Part shown: positions 43,698 to 52,578 of the stretch, piece by piece
Numbering within the stretch: the first letter of the stretch is position 1
How the letters are laid out: each line of letters starts with the position of its first letter
DNA from: Fluoribacter dumoffii NY 23
Lineage (GTDB): Bacteria > Pseudomonadota > Gammaproteobacteria > Legionellales > Legionellaceae
DNA: 64,000 nucleotides
Assembly: GCF_000236165.1 (NCBI RefSeq)
Contig: NZ_CM001373.1
Location: forward strand, 3,254,325-3,318,324
Reading direction: 5' to 3'
The notes under the pieces: model-generated
What the model was told of the DNA's origin: nothing
What the model saw: only the letters and a program-made list of their open reading frames with translations
Databases searched by the model: none
Made by a program: the position numbers and the translations under genes

Positions 43698-46373
43698 ATG
43701 ATAAAATTGAATTTACTTCATTTAGCAAGTTACTATCCTCACCTGTCGAAATCATCTATTAAAGCGGTGATTTGGCAAGCGCACCTGTTTATGCAGCAAG
43801 TGGAGGAATTAGCTAAATTTTTGCATTTCTATGATCTGCACGATGAAGCCCACATTAAAGATTTTGAACGCTTTTCATTTGCAATGATTCATGTCGTCTT
43901 ATCGTTAAAAAAAAGAATAGATGCCTTGTATAAAGAAGCTGAAAATGGTGTTCTCATTCATGTAATTTCCCTCCAAAATGAACTTGACCATACCCTGCTT
44001 CAAGAACATTTCGCAGCTTTTTTTTTAAAATGCGCTGAACTTCAAAAAAATATTAAAAATCTCTTCGATAAAAGACTGGAGTACACGGCTAAAAACCTGA
44101 GCGCAGAAAACAGCTGTGATCAAAACCTTGAAAATGAACTTCGTGGATCGATAAACACTCTCCGTAGCCAACTCAATGACTTAAAGCAGAGTACACATGC
44201 GTTAACAGTGTGTATGCAGCGTTCTTGTTTAAGTGGGAATCAAGACGCGGTTTCTTCTGTTGAGCCAACGAATAGGGACCATCTTTTCTTTTCCATGCCA
44301 GAAGAAATAAAAGTCAGTATTTTAGCTCATTTAAACGTAGAAGATTTATTAACCGTTCAAATTGCCTCCAAAAAATTGTTGACTACAGCAGCAACAGCTT
44401 TTGCTGTACACTTCAAAAAGAAACCAGCACAAGTTTTAGCCCATTTAAACCAACTCACCCCAGAAAAAGCTTATGCGTTTGTCGAGGGCTATCGACGTAC
44501 GAGTGAGTACAAAGCGCTAACATGCCTGGTGGAGCAAAAACTGCCGATGTCTAACCTGGAGATCGCATGCTATATGCTGACTCGTCATCATAATCAGTTT
44601 CCTGATCTGGAACAATTGAAGATTACTTGCAATGACCCGCATATCGATCTGAATACAAGAGACCATTTACTCGTGCTTATGAAAAATGTCCCTACGATAG
44701 ACGGGTATCGATTATTTTATTCACCTGCTTATATTGAACAAAATAATAAGTTATTCGTTTTATTTCAGCAAAATTACCCTAAAAGATACATCAATCTTTT
44801 ACCCTCGATCGACTTGGAAAAAATAGAATTAATAGGTGCTGATTTATCCTACGCACCATTATCCCATACCCACATTCGTAACACAGATATGTCTGCAATG
44901 AACCTTTTTCACGCTAACTTAAGCTATGCAGATTTGAGATACAGCACCCTAAAGCAAACCAATTTGCAGCAGGCAAATCTAGCCTGGGCTAATTTGAATG
45001 GAGCCCGGTTTATAGGAACTTTAATCGATGGGGCAAATTTCACAGGGGCAAATCTAGGTAATGCTCAGTTTATTAATGTGGATATGCGCACAATAGATTT
45101 GAGTCAAGTTCATGTGGAGTGGTGTTATTTAAGTAATGTGCGCCTTGTCCCGAATAGTGCTCTTGAAGATACAGATAAACTCGACGCTTTTTTTTGCTCT
45201 TTTGAGAAAACGCTGATGACTCACCCCCTGGGAAGCCAAATGAAGTTGCGCTGGCACATGCTAAAAGATTTAAAACAGTTATTGATGCGCTTTTCCCTCT
45301 CTCCGGAAAACAAGATGATTTATTTTAAGCTCATACTCACGCATTATCCACTGGAAACGTTCTCGCGTTTTTTATTCATTAAAATGAAACATCCTTTGAA
45401 AAAACTCTTTGAAAAAAAAGGGTTAATTCAAGTGGACGACACCCAGGAAAAAATCGGGTTCCCCCTGCAAGAAGAAGTCATTTCAATTTTAGATAAGCTT
45501 CAAGATCGCCTAGACCATGCTGATGACGCCTCAGAAATTTATTTATCTGACCTGGCCGACAAATTCAACCAATGCTTTACCCGAGTTCCTGGGTTAACTA
45601 ATGTGAATCAAATTTGTCATTTATCCAGTCATTATTTTTTTCTTCTGCAACTTTTCTATTACTATAAACCATTATCCTATAAAAATTCGGTCAAGCCCTA
45701 TTTGGTAAATTGTTCCGCAAATACGTTGAAGGCCCCACAGCCGCCACAGAAATATGCCAGTCAAATATTTGATGGCGAACTGTTTGACATAAAGCGATTA
45801 CAAAAAATTAACCCTGAAGAGTTGTACTCTTATCTTTATGGTGAGGAAGATTTTGTTACCAAGGAAGAGAAAACTGGGTTAAATAGGGTCAAATTGGGGG
45901 GATTACTCATCAGCTATACCCCAGGTTGGATAGGAACATACACCTCTACAGTCGAAATAATTGATTTTCAGAACAAAAAACTAGAATTTGGGTTTAGCAT
46001 CGATGGTAAGGATAATTTTTTAAAGCCAGAACTCTCCTACCCTTTGAATATGCTCAATTATGATGTATTAACTCATTATGGCAGTGGCTTAGACCCTGAT
46101 AAAATCGCTGATATTCGAGCAGCGCTTGAGCTGAGGAAAAATCTTGTCAATTATATTCTTGCAACCCAACAAGGGCCTCTCCCCGAGATGATTCCTCTGA
46201 CAAGAATAGTGCCACTTACTAAAAAAGATGATACGCAAGCGGTGGTAAACAGATCAAATCACCTGACCGAAGCTCCATTACCTGGAAACAGCCCGCATGG
46301 CTTATTTTATCGAAAGACTGATTGCGATTTTTCTTTGACAGTAGCTGAAAAAATATCTTGCCTGCTGACGTGA
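43698..46373 (+). CDS. F-box plus pentapeptide-repeat protein, candidate Dot/Icm effector
   Basis: 891 residues from the ATG with an AAGGA site 8 nt upstream (14 extra upstream codons ignored). The helical N-terminus is followed by an F-box-like motif at about 200-235 (MPEEIKVSILAHLNVEDLL then TVQIASKKLL), which in eukaryotes binds SKP1 of SCF ubiquitin ligases. Pentapeptide repeats occupy about 380-468 (GADLSYAPL, ANLSYADLRYSTL, ANLAWANLNGARF, ANFTGANLGNAQF), forming a right-handed square helix. The C-terminal 400 residues are not recognised. It fits the Legionella pattern of F-box effectors that redirect host ubiquitination. Confidence 0.75.
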   Translation: MIKLNLLHLASYYPHLSKSSIKAVIWQAHLFMQQVEELAKFLHFYDLHDEAHIKDFERFSFAMIHVVLSLKKRIDALYKEAENGVLIHVISLQNELDHTLLQEHFAAFFLKCAELQKNIKNLFDKRLEYTAKNLSAENSCDQNLENELRGSINTLRSQLNDLKQSTHALTVCMQRSCLSGNQDAVSSVEPTNRDHLFFSMPEEIKVSILAHLNVEDLLTVQIASKKLLTTAATAFAVHFKKKPAQVLAHLNQLTPEKAYAFVEGYRRTSEYKALTCLVEQKLPMSNLEIACYMLTRHHNQFPDLEQLKITCNDPHIDLNTRDHLLVLMKNVPTIDGYRLFYSPAYIEQNNKLFVLFQQNYPKRYINLLPSIDLEKIELIGADLSYAPLSHTHIRNTDMSAMNLFHANLSYADLRYSTLKQTNLQQANLAWANLNGARFIGTLIDGANFTGANLGNAQFINVDMRTIDLSQVHVEWCYLSNVRLVPNSALEDTDKLDAFFCSFEKTLMTHPLGSQMKLRWHMLKDLKQLLMRFSLSPENKMIYFKLILTHYPLETFSRFLFIKMKHPLKKLFEKKGLIQVDDTQEKIGFPLQEEVISILDKLQDRLDHADDASEIYLSDLADKFNQCFTRVPGLTNVNQICHLSSHYFFLLQLFYYYKPLSYKNSVKPYLVNCSANTLKAPQPPQKYASQIFDGELFDIKRLQKINPEELYSYLYGEEDFVTKEEKTGLNRVKLGGLLISYTPGWIGTYTSTVEIIDFQNKKLEFGFSIDGKDNFLKPELSYPLNMLNYDVLTHYGSGLDPDKIADIRAALELRKNLVNYILATQQGPLPEMIPLTRIVPLTKKDDTQAVVNRSNHLTEAPLPGNSPHGLFYRKTDCDFSLTVAEKISCLLT

Positions 46374-46422
46374 GTGCATTTGAGGCCAACGTTTCGTGGC
46401 CTCAAAAAAAAACAGGAGTTAT

Positions 46423-47106
46423 CTATTTCGATAAAGAGGCAACCAACCCGCCTAACTCAAAAATTCCCTTGGCAAATACTGCAGCAGCATACCCGGTCCG
46501 CGCTGACTCGCTTCTCATAGTAAGCGGGCTGGGAAATGGATTAGAAGGACTAAATGCTAATCCGTCTGCTACACCCCATAAAACCCCCAAGGCAGTAGTG
46601 GCCTTATCCAGGGGAGAGCTTTCACTTTTTTCTGAGTTATTGACGCCTTGTTGCGATGTCTTGCCTACAGTACTTTCGTACAGGCTAGTATATTCAGAGG
46701 CAGCCCGCATTACTTCCTTACCTACAGGCGTGGTACTCAATTGTTTTTTATGCTTTAAGAGATCCGCGGCAAACTGATCTCTGGAGTAACTGGCAGGCCA
46801 TGAGTCAATTTCTTTCGCGGGTAATTTAAATGGCATGGGGGTTTGATTGCGAATGAGGGTATTGAGCAGAATCATAAAGTACATATCTGCTATTTTTTTA
46901 CTTGACTCATCACTTAATTGTATTTGATTGCGGATGGAGCCAGGAGCATGGCCTGCTGAGAATAAATGCATTGCATCTTTTTCTTCGGGCGTCCATTTCT
47001 CAGCCGCTATCATTTCCTGAGCTACTTGTTTATATGTTTGTTTAAATTCAGAAACGGATCGCATGTTATTAAGATCTTTTTTGATCGGGTGTGAATAACT
47101 TGGCAT
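46423..47106 (-). CDS. Hypothetical protein with C-terminal hydrophobic segment
   Basis: 227 residues from the ATG at 47106, preceded by GGGGA (the TTG four codons earlier is unlikely). Helical and charged in its first 130 residues, with Ser-rich linker near 160. The end has small-residue hydrophobic stretches (TTALGVLWGVADGLAF, YAAAVFAKGIFELGGLVA), which might insert in membrane. No family recognised. Converges with the F-box gene. Confidence 0.5.
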   Translation of the reverse strand: MPSYSHPIKKDLNNMRSVSEFKQTYKQVAQEMIAAEKWTPEEKDAMHLFSAGHAPGSIRNQIQLSDESSKKIADMYFMILLNTLIRNQTPMPFKLPAKEIDSWPASYSRDQFAADLLKHKKQLSTTPVGKEVMRAASEYTSLYESTVGKTSQQGVNNSEKSESSPLDKATTALGVLWGVADGLAFSPSNPFPSPLTMRSESARTGYAAAVFAKGIFELGGLVASLSK

Positions 47107-47330
47107 AATTGTCCCCAATTAGTTACGTCTTTAAATGATTATAGTAAATTTTAACATCGAAAGATTAAAAGAACCTTATATCCCCGGGAGTTTGATAAAA
47201 ACTTGGGGGGAAAATTATTGAATTATGCCGGCACTAATCGACTTTTCGACTAATGGTTCCTGAACAGATAAAGGAGGGGATTGTTTTTTATTTGCAACTC
47301 TATTTTGTTTCATACACTTCAGCGAGCAAA

Positions 47331-47535
47331 ATTAACGTTTGGCAACCGTTAATACCTCTACAACGGGGCTGTACTTTCCGCTAATCTCTTGTTGCGAAAT
47401 CCTGGAGGGATTTCTTGTACATGCATGCTCTCATGCACATCACAAACATAGCCCAGCCTATATTCTCCAGGGACTCCATTCATTCTCCACCTCACTCAGA
47501 GAGGGGTAAATAATAGCTGGCAACTGGCTATTTTT
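47331..47535 (+). ncRNA. Candidate structured RNA or leader between two genes
   Basis: In the 492-bp gap 47107-47598, four hairpins follow each other: ATTAACG/CGTTAAT (47331-47353), GAAATCC/GGATTTC (47396-47414, loop TGGAG), TGCATG/CATGCA (47422-47437) and AATAGC/GCTATT (47512-47532) followed by TTT. The last could terminate transcription. No family is recognised. It may be a small RNA or a leader of the vWA gene. Support is by eye only. Confidence 0.3.
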
Positions 47536-47598
47536 CCCCTCAATTTCTGTGTATGATTCCCGCCAACTTTGTCTTCATTTTAATAAAAGGGGAGTTTT

Positions 47599-49110
47599 AT
47601 GGGGCAATTTGTAAATAATATCCTACGAACCAAAAATATGGTGGCTTTGCTGCAGGCTATGGGTATTCCTTTAAACACTGAGCAAGTCACATGCAAGGAT
47701 GAGCGGGTCATTTTCAATTCAAAAACCATTAATGATGGTGATACTTTAGCAACTAACTTGCAAGAGCTCCTGCAACAAAATGGGGTAAAGCCAGTTGTCA
47801 GAAGAGTCACTGTCGCCAACTTGCTTGCTGATGAAATTAATCAGGGGATCAGCCTTGATGGTGCCGCCGAGGATCACAAAAAATCATGTCTGGCAATCCT
47901 TGGAGTTTTGCAATTGGGCTCTGTTTTCACATTGGATGAAGAACAGGAGTATTTTCATATTCCTCTTCCATCTTCCGCTTACGCTCCGTTATTTAATTCT
48001 TTGCATTATCAATACATGAGTATCGAAGGGGGATTGATAAAATTCAACATCAAAGAGTTTTTAAAAAATCATAAACAAGAACTTGTCCTTGTAGATGGCG
48101 CAAACCCTTTGCTCTTTGCCCACTCAGACTCATTTGAAAAAAAGAAGGTTTTTTATGCTGAGAAAAAAGTAAGTGAGGATACAGTTGAAGTCACTCCCTA
48201 CTTTTTCGTTCCTGATGCACTGACACCGCCGGTTTATCATTTTGTTTTAGATACCAGCGGCAGTATGGAGGGCAAGCGTTTGACAACCTTGAAAGAAAGC
48301 GTAATCAAATTTGCCGATGCCTTGTTTGAATTCCAGCCAGAAGCGACCATACATATCACTGAATTCAACAGCACGACTCAAGAGCCAAGGAGTTTTCAAA
48401 AGCACAACCTTGCTGGGCTGACCCGTTACATTAATAATTTAAGCGCAGCCGGAATAACCCGTCTTTATGGAACCGTTTCCGAACAGCTGTACATGCTTAG
48501 CCAGTCAACACAGCATAATAACATTTTATTATTTACTGACGGTGAAAATACTGAAGGCAATACAGGAACATTAACCACAGAACTTGAACTGGCACTTGCC
48601 CTATTGCAGCAGAACTCTGATTTAACTACGGTACGCAACAAATTTTTCATTTTGAGTTATGGCATTAACCAGCCTGAAATTTTGCATAGAATAACCAAAG
48701 CATTTGGCTCACTTGTGCTTGATACCCATACTATCGACTTCTTTCAAGCTTTATCCGAAGAAGGGAAGTTGCAGGAATGGGCAGCAGCCAGGGAATTATT
48801 CACTTGTCGACTGGAAATTGCTGGCAGCTCCAATCTGGCCCCAGAAGCAGAAGAGTACGTTTACTCCCTTGATATGTCAGGACAATTCGTTGCCTTAAAA
48901 TCAAAACAGTACAAGTCTGGAGAAATCTTGCATTTAATGGTTAAAGACAGCAGCGGTACCACCCTCCTGGATGACACAAAACCATTTGCCAAAAAGTCTC
49001 TCCTCTTACCTGGCAGCGCGAAGGCAGCCTCGCACTTGGGGGTGTTTGCAGTACAGGATAACAATACCAAGGTTGAGGAGGACAAGTTAGAGCTCTCATC
49101 AGTAATCTAA
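47599..49110 (+). CDS. von Willebrand factor A domain protein, candidate effector
   Basis: 503 residues, AAAAGGGGAG site 4-5 nt before the ATG, no signal peptide. The vWA domain runs about 212-400 with intact MIDAS: DTSGSMEG (218-225), a Thr in AAGITRLYGT and the Asp of LLFTDGENTEG, so it should bind a divalent ion and a protein ligand. The first 200 residues are unknown; the C-terminal beta-rich region resembles the sandwich after vWA domains. Inside a putative effector region and without a secretion signal, it may be a Dot/Icm substrate. Confidence 0.7.
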   Translation: MGQFVNNILRTKNMVALLQAMGIPLNTEQVTCKDERVIFNSKTINDGDTLATNLQELLQQNGVKPVVRRVTVANLLADEINQGISLDGAAEDHKKSCLAILGVLQLGSVFTLDEEQEYFHIPLPSSAYAPLFNSLHYQYMSIEGGLIKFNIKEFLKNHKQELVLVDGANPLLFAHSDSFEKKKVFYAEKKVSEDTVEVTPYFFVPDALTPPVYHFVLDTSGSMEGKRLTTLKESVIKFADALFEFQPEATIHITEFNSTTQEPRSFQKHNLAGLTRYINNLSAAGITRLYGTVSEQLYMLSQSTQHNNILLFTDGENTEGNTGTLTTELELALALLQQNSDLTTVRNKFFILSYGINQPEILHRITKAFGSLVLDTHTIDFFQALSEEGKLQEWAAARELFTCRLEIAGSSNLAPEAEEYVYSLDMSGQFVALKSKQYKSGEILHLMVKDSSGTTLLDDTKPFAKKSLLLPGSAKAASHLGVFAVQDNNTKVEEDKLELSSVI

Positions 49111-49123
49111 TTGCACTCAAGTG

Positions 49124-49163
49124 AAGCCATGGGTGAGCCCCTAAAGTTCATGCCATGGCTTTT
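49124..49163 (+). terminator. Probable terminator of the vWA gene
   Basis: AAGCCATGG (49124-49132) pairs with CCATGGCTT (49153-49161) over 9 bp with a 20-nt loop, followed by TT. It is 14 bp after the stop. The T-run is short. Confidence 0.5.
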
Positions 49164-49308
49164 ACGGCTCTAATATGCCTCTTGTTGCCGGATCGTTTCT
49201 TTCCTTCTGTCAAAAATTATTTTCCCCAGATGATGTTATGCTCCTGAAATGAATTAAAATAACCTTTTTTCAAATAATCAGGCATGAAGTACTCAAGGAA
49301 TATATAAA

Positions 49309-50136
49309 TTGAGCTTTAAGAATAACGCAGATAAAGATTTCTTTGGAAACAATATCGTTTATCGGACCATGGATTCTTGGGGTGAAATTTTTGTCATTGA
49401 CAGAGGAAGTATCAGGGCACTCAATTTCGATCCCGTGTACGATCAGACGGGAATCTATCTCCAATACCCCCATATTCCTGTCCATGAATACACTCGTGTC
49501 ATGCTGCTGGTTCTAGCCTTCATTAATCCGGGGCACATCACCTTATTAGGTTTGGGCGGCGGAAGTTTAATGCATTGTCTTCACTTTCTTTTACCTGAAT
49601 GTTTTCTTTTTTGTATTGAATTACGAAAAAAAGTCTACGAAGTTGCTATGAATTTTTTTCAATTACCAAAAAACGAACATATCGAGGTACTGATTGCGAA
49701 TGCTCAAATTGCCCTCAAGTTTCAAAAGAGTGCAAGCACACAGGTCATTTTTTCTGATATGTACCTGGATTATGGAATGGAGTCATTTCAAGTTCAGCAA
49801 GAGTTTATAGAGCATTCACATCGTATTTTGGATGATACAGGATGGCTCGTCATCAATTTTCATGAGCTTCCCGAGAGTGATTCCACATTTATTCAATCAC
49901 TCCAAGATTATTTTTCAGTACTGTTTATTTGTCCAACAGTAAGCGATAACTATATTTTATTCGCCAGCAAGTCCCCCCTTCAGGAGGAATTCTCAGCTCA
50001 GTATCAAAAAAAACTTACTGTATTGGAAAATAGGCTTCATATCAAATTACAGCGTTTGTTTAAAAAAATAAAACCCTATGGAAAAGAAATAAAAGAAGAC
50101 AATGATTACCTGAACTGTAAAACTGATTTACAATAA
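49309..50136 (+). CDS. Spermidine-synthase-like Rossmann protein
   Basis: 275 residues, TTG start inferred. The early beta-barrel part (GEIFVIDRGSIRALNFD) and the SAM-like Rossmann motif ITLLGLGGGSLMHCLHF resemble SpeE and related polyamine aminopropyltransferase-like proteins. The acidic residue expected to bind decarboxylated SAM is at the end of strand 2 (LFCIELRKK), and the catalytic loop is FSDMYLDYGM rather than the usual D-x-x-D. It is an orphan with no speD, so it may not make spermidine. A Lys-rich tail (from 240) is unusual. Confidence 0.7.
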   Translation: MSFKNNADKDFFGNNIVYRTMDSWGEIFVIDRGSIRALNFDPVYDQTGIYLQYPHIPVHEYTRVMLLVLAFINPGHITLLGLGGGSLMHCLHFLLPECFLFCIELRKKVYEVAMNFFQLPKNEHIEVLIANAQIALKFQKSASTQVIFSDMYLDYGMESFQVQQEFIEHSHRILDDTGWLVINFHELPESDSTFIQSLQDYFSVLFICPTVSDNYILFASKSPLQEEFSAQYQKKLTVLENRLHIKLQRLFKKIKPYGKEIKEDNDYLNCKTDLQ

Positions 50137-50182
50137 CAAGGATGCCGTCTAATAAATTGGACTCTAAACCAAAGTACATGCC

Positions 50183-50545
50183 ATGAAAAAAATATTACTA
50201 CATTCATTCCTGCTGGTCACATCCTGTTTATTAGCCGGATGTTGGACGGTGCAAAAAGGACAAAAATCAGGAGTCATTGTCAAAGTTGCCAAAGAAGGTA
50301 AATTTTGGGGAACCTACGAAGGTGAAATGATTCTTGGCGGATTGGAAAATGCCAGCGGCGTGAGTGGCCGTACTTTTCACTTCACCCTGGGACAATTCAA
50401 ATCCGAACTGGTTCAAGAAGCTGATTTTGCCATGCAAAACAATAAACACGTTATCATTAGCTATCATTGCGATGCCTATACCCTTCCATGGAGTGGGGAG
50501 ACGAAATGTTTTGTCACGAAAATCAATGTGTTGCCGGATAAATAG
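50183..50545 (+). CDS. Small lipoprotein
   Basis: 120 residues. The signal peptide ends in the lipobox LAGC (Cys about residue 20), so it should be lipid-modified. The mature part has a GTYEGEMILGGLENASGVSG region and two more cysteines. No family recognised. The Rsm RNA B promoter region starts just after it. Confidence 0.75.
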   Translation: MKKILLHSFLLVTSCLLAGCWTVQKGQKSGVIVKVAKEGKFWGTYEGEMILGGLENASGVSGRTFHFTLGQFKSELVQEADFAMQNNKHVIISYHCDAYTLPWSGETKCFVTKINVLPDK

Positions 50546-50583
50546 CATCCCTAATACTCTGCACCCGAAATCGTTGACGATTT

Positions 50584-50597
50584 TAAGAAATTTCTTA
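50584..50597 (+). promoter_or_regulatory. LetA-type box upstream of Rsm RNA B
   Basis: TAAGAAATTTCTTA fits TNAGAAATTTCTNA exactly and is itself palindromic. It ends 46 nt from the -10 hexamer TATGAT (50643-50648), as at copy A. Confidence 0.8.
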
Positions 50598-50654
50598 CAT
50601 CGATTTAAGAAAGTAAGGCGGTGATTCTTTGTGATTTTTTGCTATGATTAACAG

Positions 50655-50787
50655 CAACGAGGAATGACAGTGGAAGTCTTAAAGGGAATTTTTATAGCGT
50701 CATGGATGATGCTAAACCACATGGATGTGGTTAAACTTCCTCGTTCATACCGCCTTAGCCTAATAAAATCTCACCATCCTTTTTTTT
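50655..50787 (+). ncRNA. RsmY/RsmZ-type CsrA-sequestering RNA (copy B)
   Basis: Starts near 50655; the 3' end is less clear than in copy A, with a T7 run at 50779-50785 as a likely end. It has five GGA motifs. CCACA TGGA TGTGG (50717-50730) puts GGA in a loop, within the exact CsrA core ACATGGATGT. The 5' AACGAGGAA can pair with TTCCTCGTT (50737-50745) to close the structure. Homologous to copy A over GAGGAATGACAGTGG and AAGTCTTAAAGGGAAT. It lies 142 nt upstream of the acetolactate-synthase-like gene. Confidence 0.85.
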
Positions 50788-50928
50788 CCTCAAAAATTCC
50801 TTTCGAAATCATTTCCACCACATTTGCGGCACCAGGAACATTGATTCCACGTAGCCTACGAAAAAAAAGGATAAGTTTTAGTTTATAATATGGAGATAAG
50901 AACTGTTTTGAAATAGGTGAGGGATACG

Positions 50929-52578
50929 ATGATCAAAGGTTCTGAACTGTTAGTTGCCGCCTTGGAAAATGAAGGCGTCAAACATATATTTGGTATTCCT
51001 GGTGAAGAAAATCTTGATGTTGTGGAGGCATTGCGCAACTCGTCAATCGAACTGATTCTGACCCGGCATGAACAGGCAGCCGCATTCATGGCCGCCACCT
51101 ATGGCCGTTTAACCGGTAAACCCGGAGTGTGCATGACGACTCTTGGACCTGGGGCTCTAAATCTTACAACCGGAGCAGCTTATGCTCTTTTGGGTGCCAT
51201 GCCCATGATTATGATTACAGGGCAAAAAGGAATCTTGTCATCTCATCAAGCACGTTTTCAAATGGTGAATACCGTTGCTACCATGCAACCTCTCACGAAA
51301 ATGTCGCGGCAAATTGTGTCTCCCTCAATGATTCCTACCTTGGTCCGCGAGGCATTCCATCTAGCCCAGGAAGAACCCCCCGGGCCTGTCCATTTAGAAC
51401 TTCCCGAGGATATTGCTGCTGAGCGCACCAAAAAAGTTGATCTCATTCCGCCGCATCCTATTGAGTACCCCATTGCGAGTGAAGAAGCCCTTAACCGTGC
51501 CGCCAAAATGATTATGGAAGCGAAGCGTCCGCTTGTGATGCTTGGGGCTGCTGCTTCACGCCCAAGGGCAACCAACGAACTGGCCCAATTTATTCTGCGG
51601 ACCAAACTTCCTTATTTCACGACGCAGATGGGAAAAGGCACTGTTTCTGGAGCAACAGAATTTTATATGGGCACCGCTGCCCTCTCAGAACGAGATTACG
51701 TGCATGAAGCAATAGAACAGGCTGATCTAATTATAACCATTGGCCACAGTACGGTAGAAAAACCTCCTTTTATCATGAGCTCGCACCTTAAAGTCATTCA
51801 TGTTGGATATCAGTCTGCTACCGTAGAACAGATCTATTTTCCGCAAGCGGAGGTTATTGGTGATATGGGGCCCTCGTTAAAATTGCTAGCAGATAAAATC
51901 GAAGGCAAGATACCCCATGCAGATGCACTTCTTCATTTACGTGAAGGCATCCTGAGTAAAATTTCTGCACGCGCTACTGAGGATCGATTTACACCCCAGC
52001 GTATGGTTTATGACATTCGGCAAGTTATGCCACGCGATGGCATTCTCACCTTGGACAATGGAATGTATAAAATCTGGTTTGCACGCAATTATCGAACCCA
52101 AGTGGCAAATACCATTCTTCTCGATAATGCACTGGCAACTATGGGAGCCGGCCTGCCCTCAGGTATTATGGCCTCGCTATTATATCCTGAGCGTCGGGTG
52201 ATGGCAGTTTGTGGCGATGGCGGTTTTATGATGAACAGCCAGGAGTTGGAAACTGCCGTTCGACTGAAGTTAAATCTTGTGGTGCTGGTAATTGAGGATC
52301 ATGCGTTTGGCATGATTCGCTGGAAACAAGCGGTAGATCACTTTCCTGATTTTGGAATGACCTTCACCAACCCTGATTTGATTAAATACGCTGAAGCTTA
52401 TGGAGCACGAGGTACTCGCGTAGAGCACATTGAAGATTTTCAATCCATTTTGGAAAATGCATTCAATATGGGAGGAGTGCATCTTGTTGTATTTCCTATT
52501 GATTATTCAGAAAACAAACGCGTACTTGTGGATGAATTACAAAATCGCTTACCCCCCGAAAAAAAGAGAACAGAATGA
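50929..52578 (+). CDS. Acetolactate synthase-like ThDP enzyme
   Basis: 549 residues from the ATG after GGTGAGGG. The ThDP Glu is in ILTRHEQAAAFMA, the diphosphate motif is CGDGGFMMNSQELETA and the ThDP C-terminal block ends in VIEDHAFGMIRWKQ (ND of most family members replaced by ED). It resembles catabolic AlsS-type enzymes rather than the biosynthetic IlvB. It is coupled (4-bp overlap) to an aldehyde dehydrogenase. So it may be a 2-oxoacid decarboxylase or carboligase whose aldehyde product is oxidised. Alternatively it makes acetolactate from pyruvate. Confidence 0.85.
   Translation: MIKGSELLVAALENEGVKHIFGIPGEENLDVVEALRNSSIELILTRHEQAAAFMAATYGRLTGKPGVCMTTLGPGALNLTTGAAYALLGAMPMIMITGQKGILSSHQARFQMVNTVATMQPLTKMSRQIVSPSMIPTLVREAFHLAQEEPPGPVHLELPEDIAAERTKKVDLIPPHPIEYPIASEEALNRAAKMIMEAKRPLVMLGAAASRPRATNELAQFILRTKLPYFTTQMGKGTVSGATEFYMGTAALSERDYVHEAIEQADLIITIGHSTVEKPPFIMSSHLKVIHVGYQSATVEQIYFPQAEVIGDMGPSLKLLADKIEGKIPHADALLHLREGILSKISARATEDRFTPQRMVYDIRQVMPRDGILTLDNGMYKIWFARNYRTQVANTILLDNALATMGAGLPSGIMASLLYPERRVMAVCGDGGFMMNSQELETAVRLKLNLVVLVIEDHAFGMIRWKQAVDHFPDFGMTFTNPDLIKYAEAYGARGTRVEHIEDFQSILENAFNMGGVHLVVFPIDYSENKRVLVDELQNRLPPEKKRTE

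Noticed and set aside
47213..47311. A 33-codon minus-strand frame in the 47107-47598 gap
   Set aside because: No ribosome site and no recognisable sequence; too short to support.
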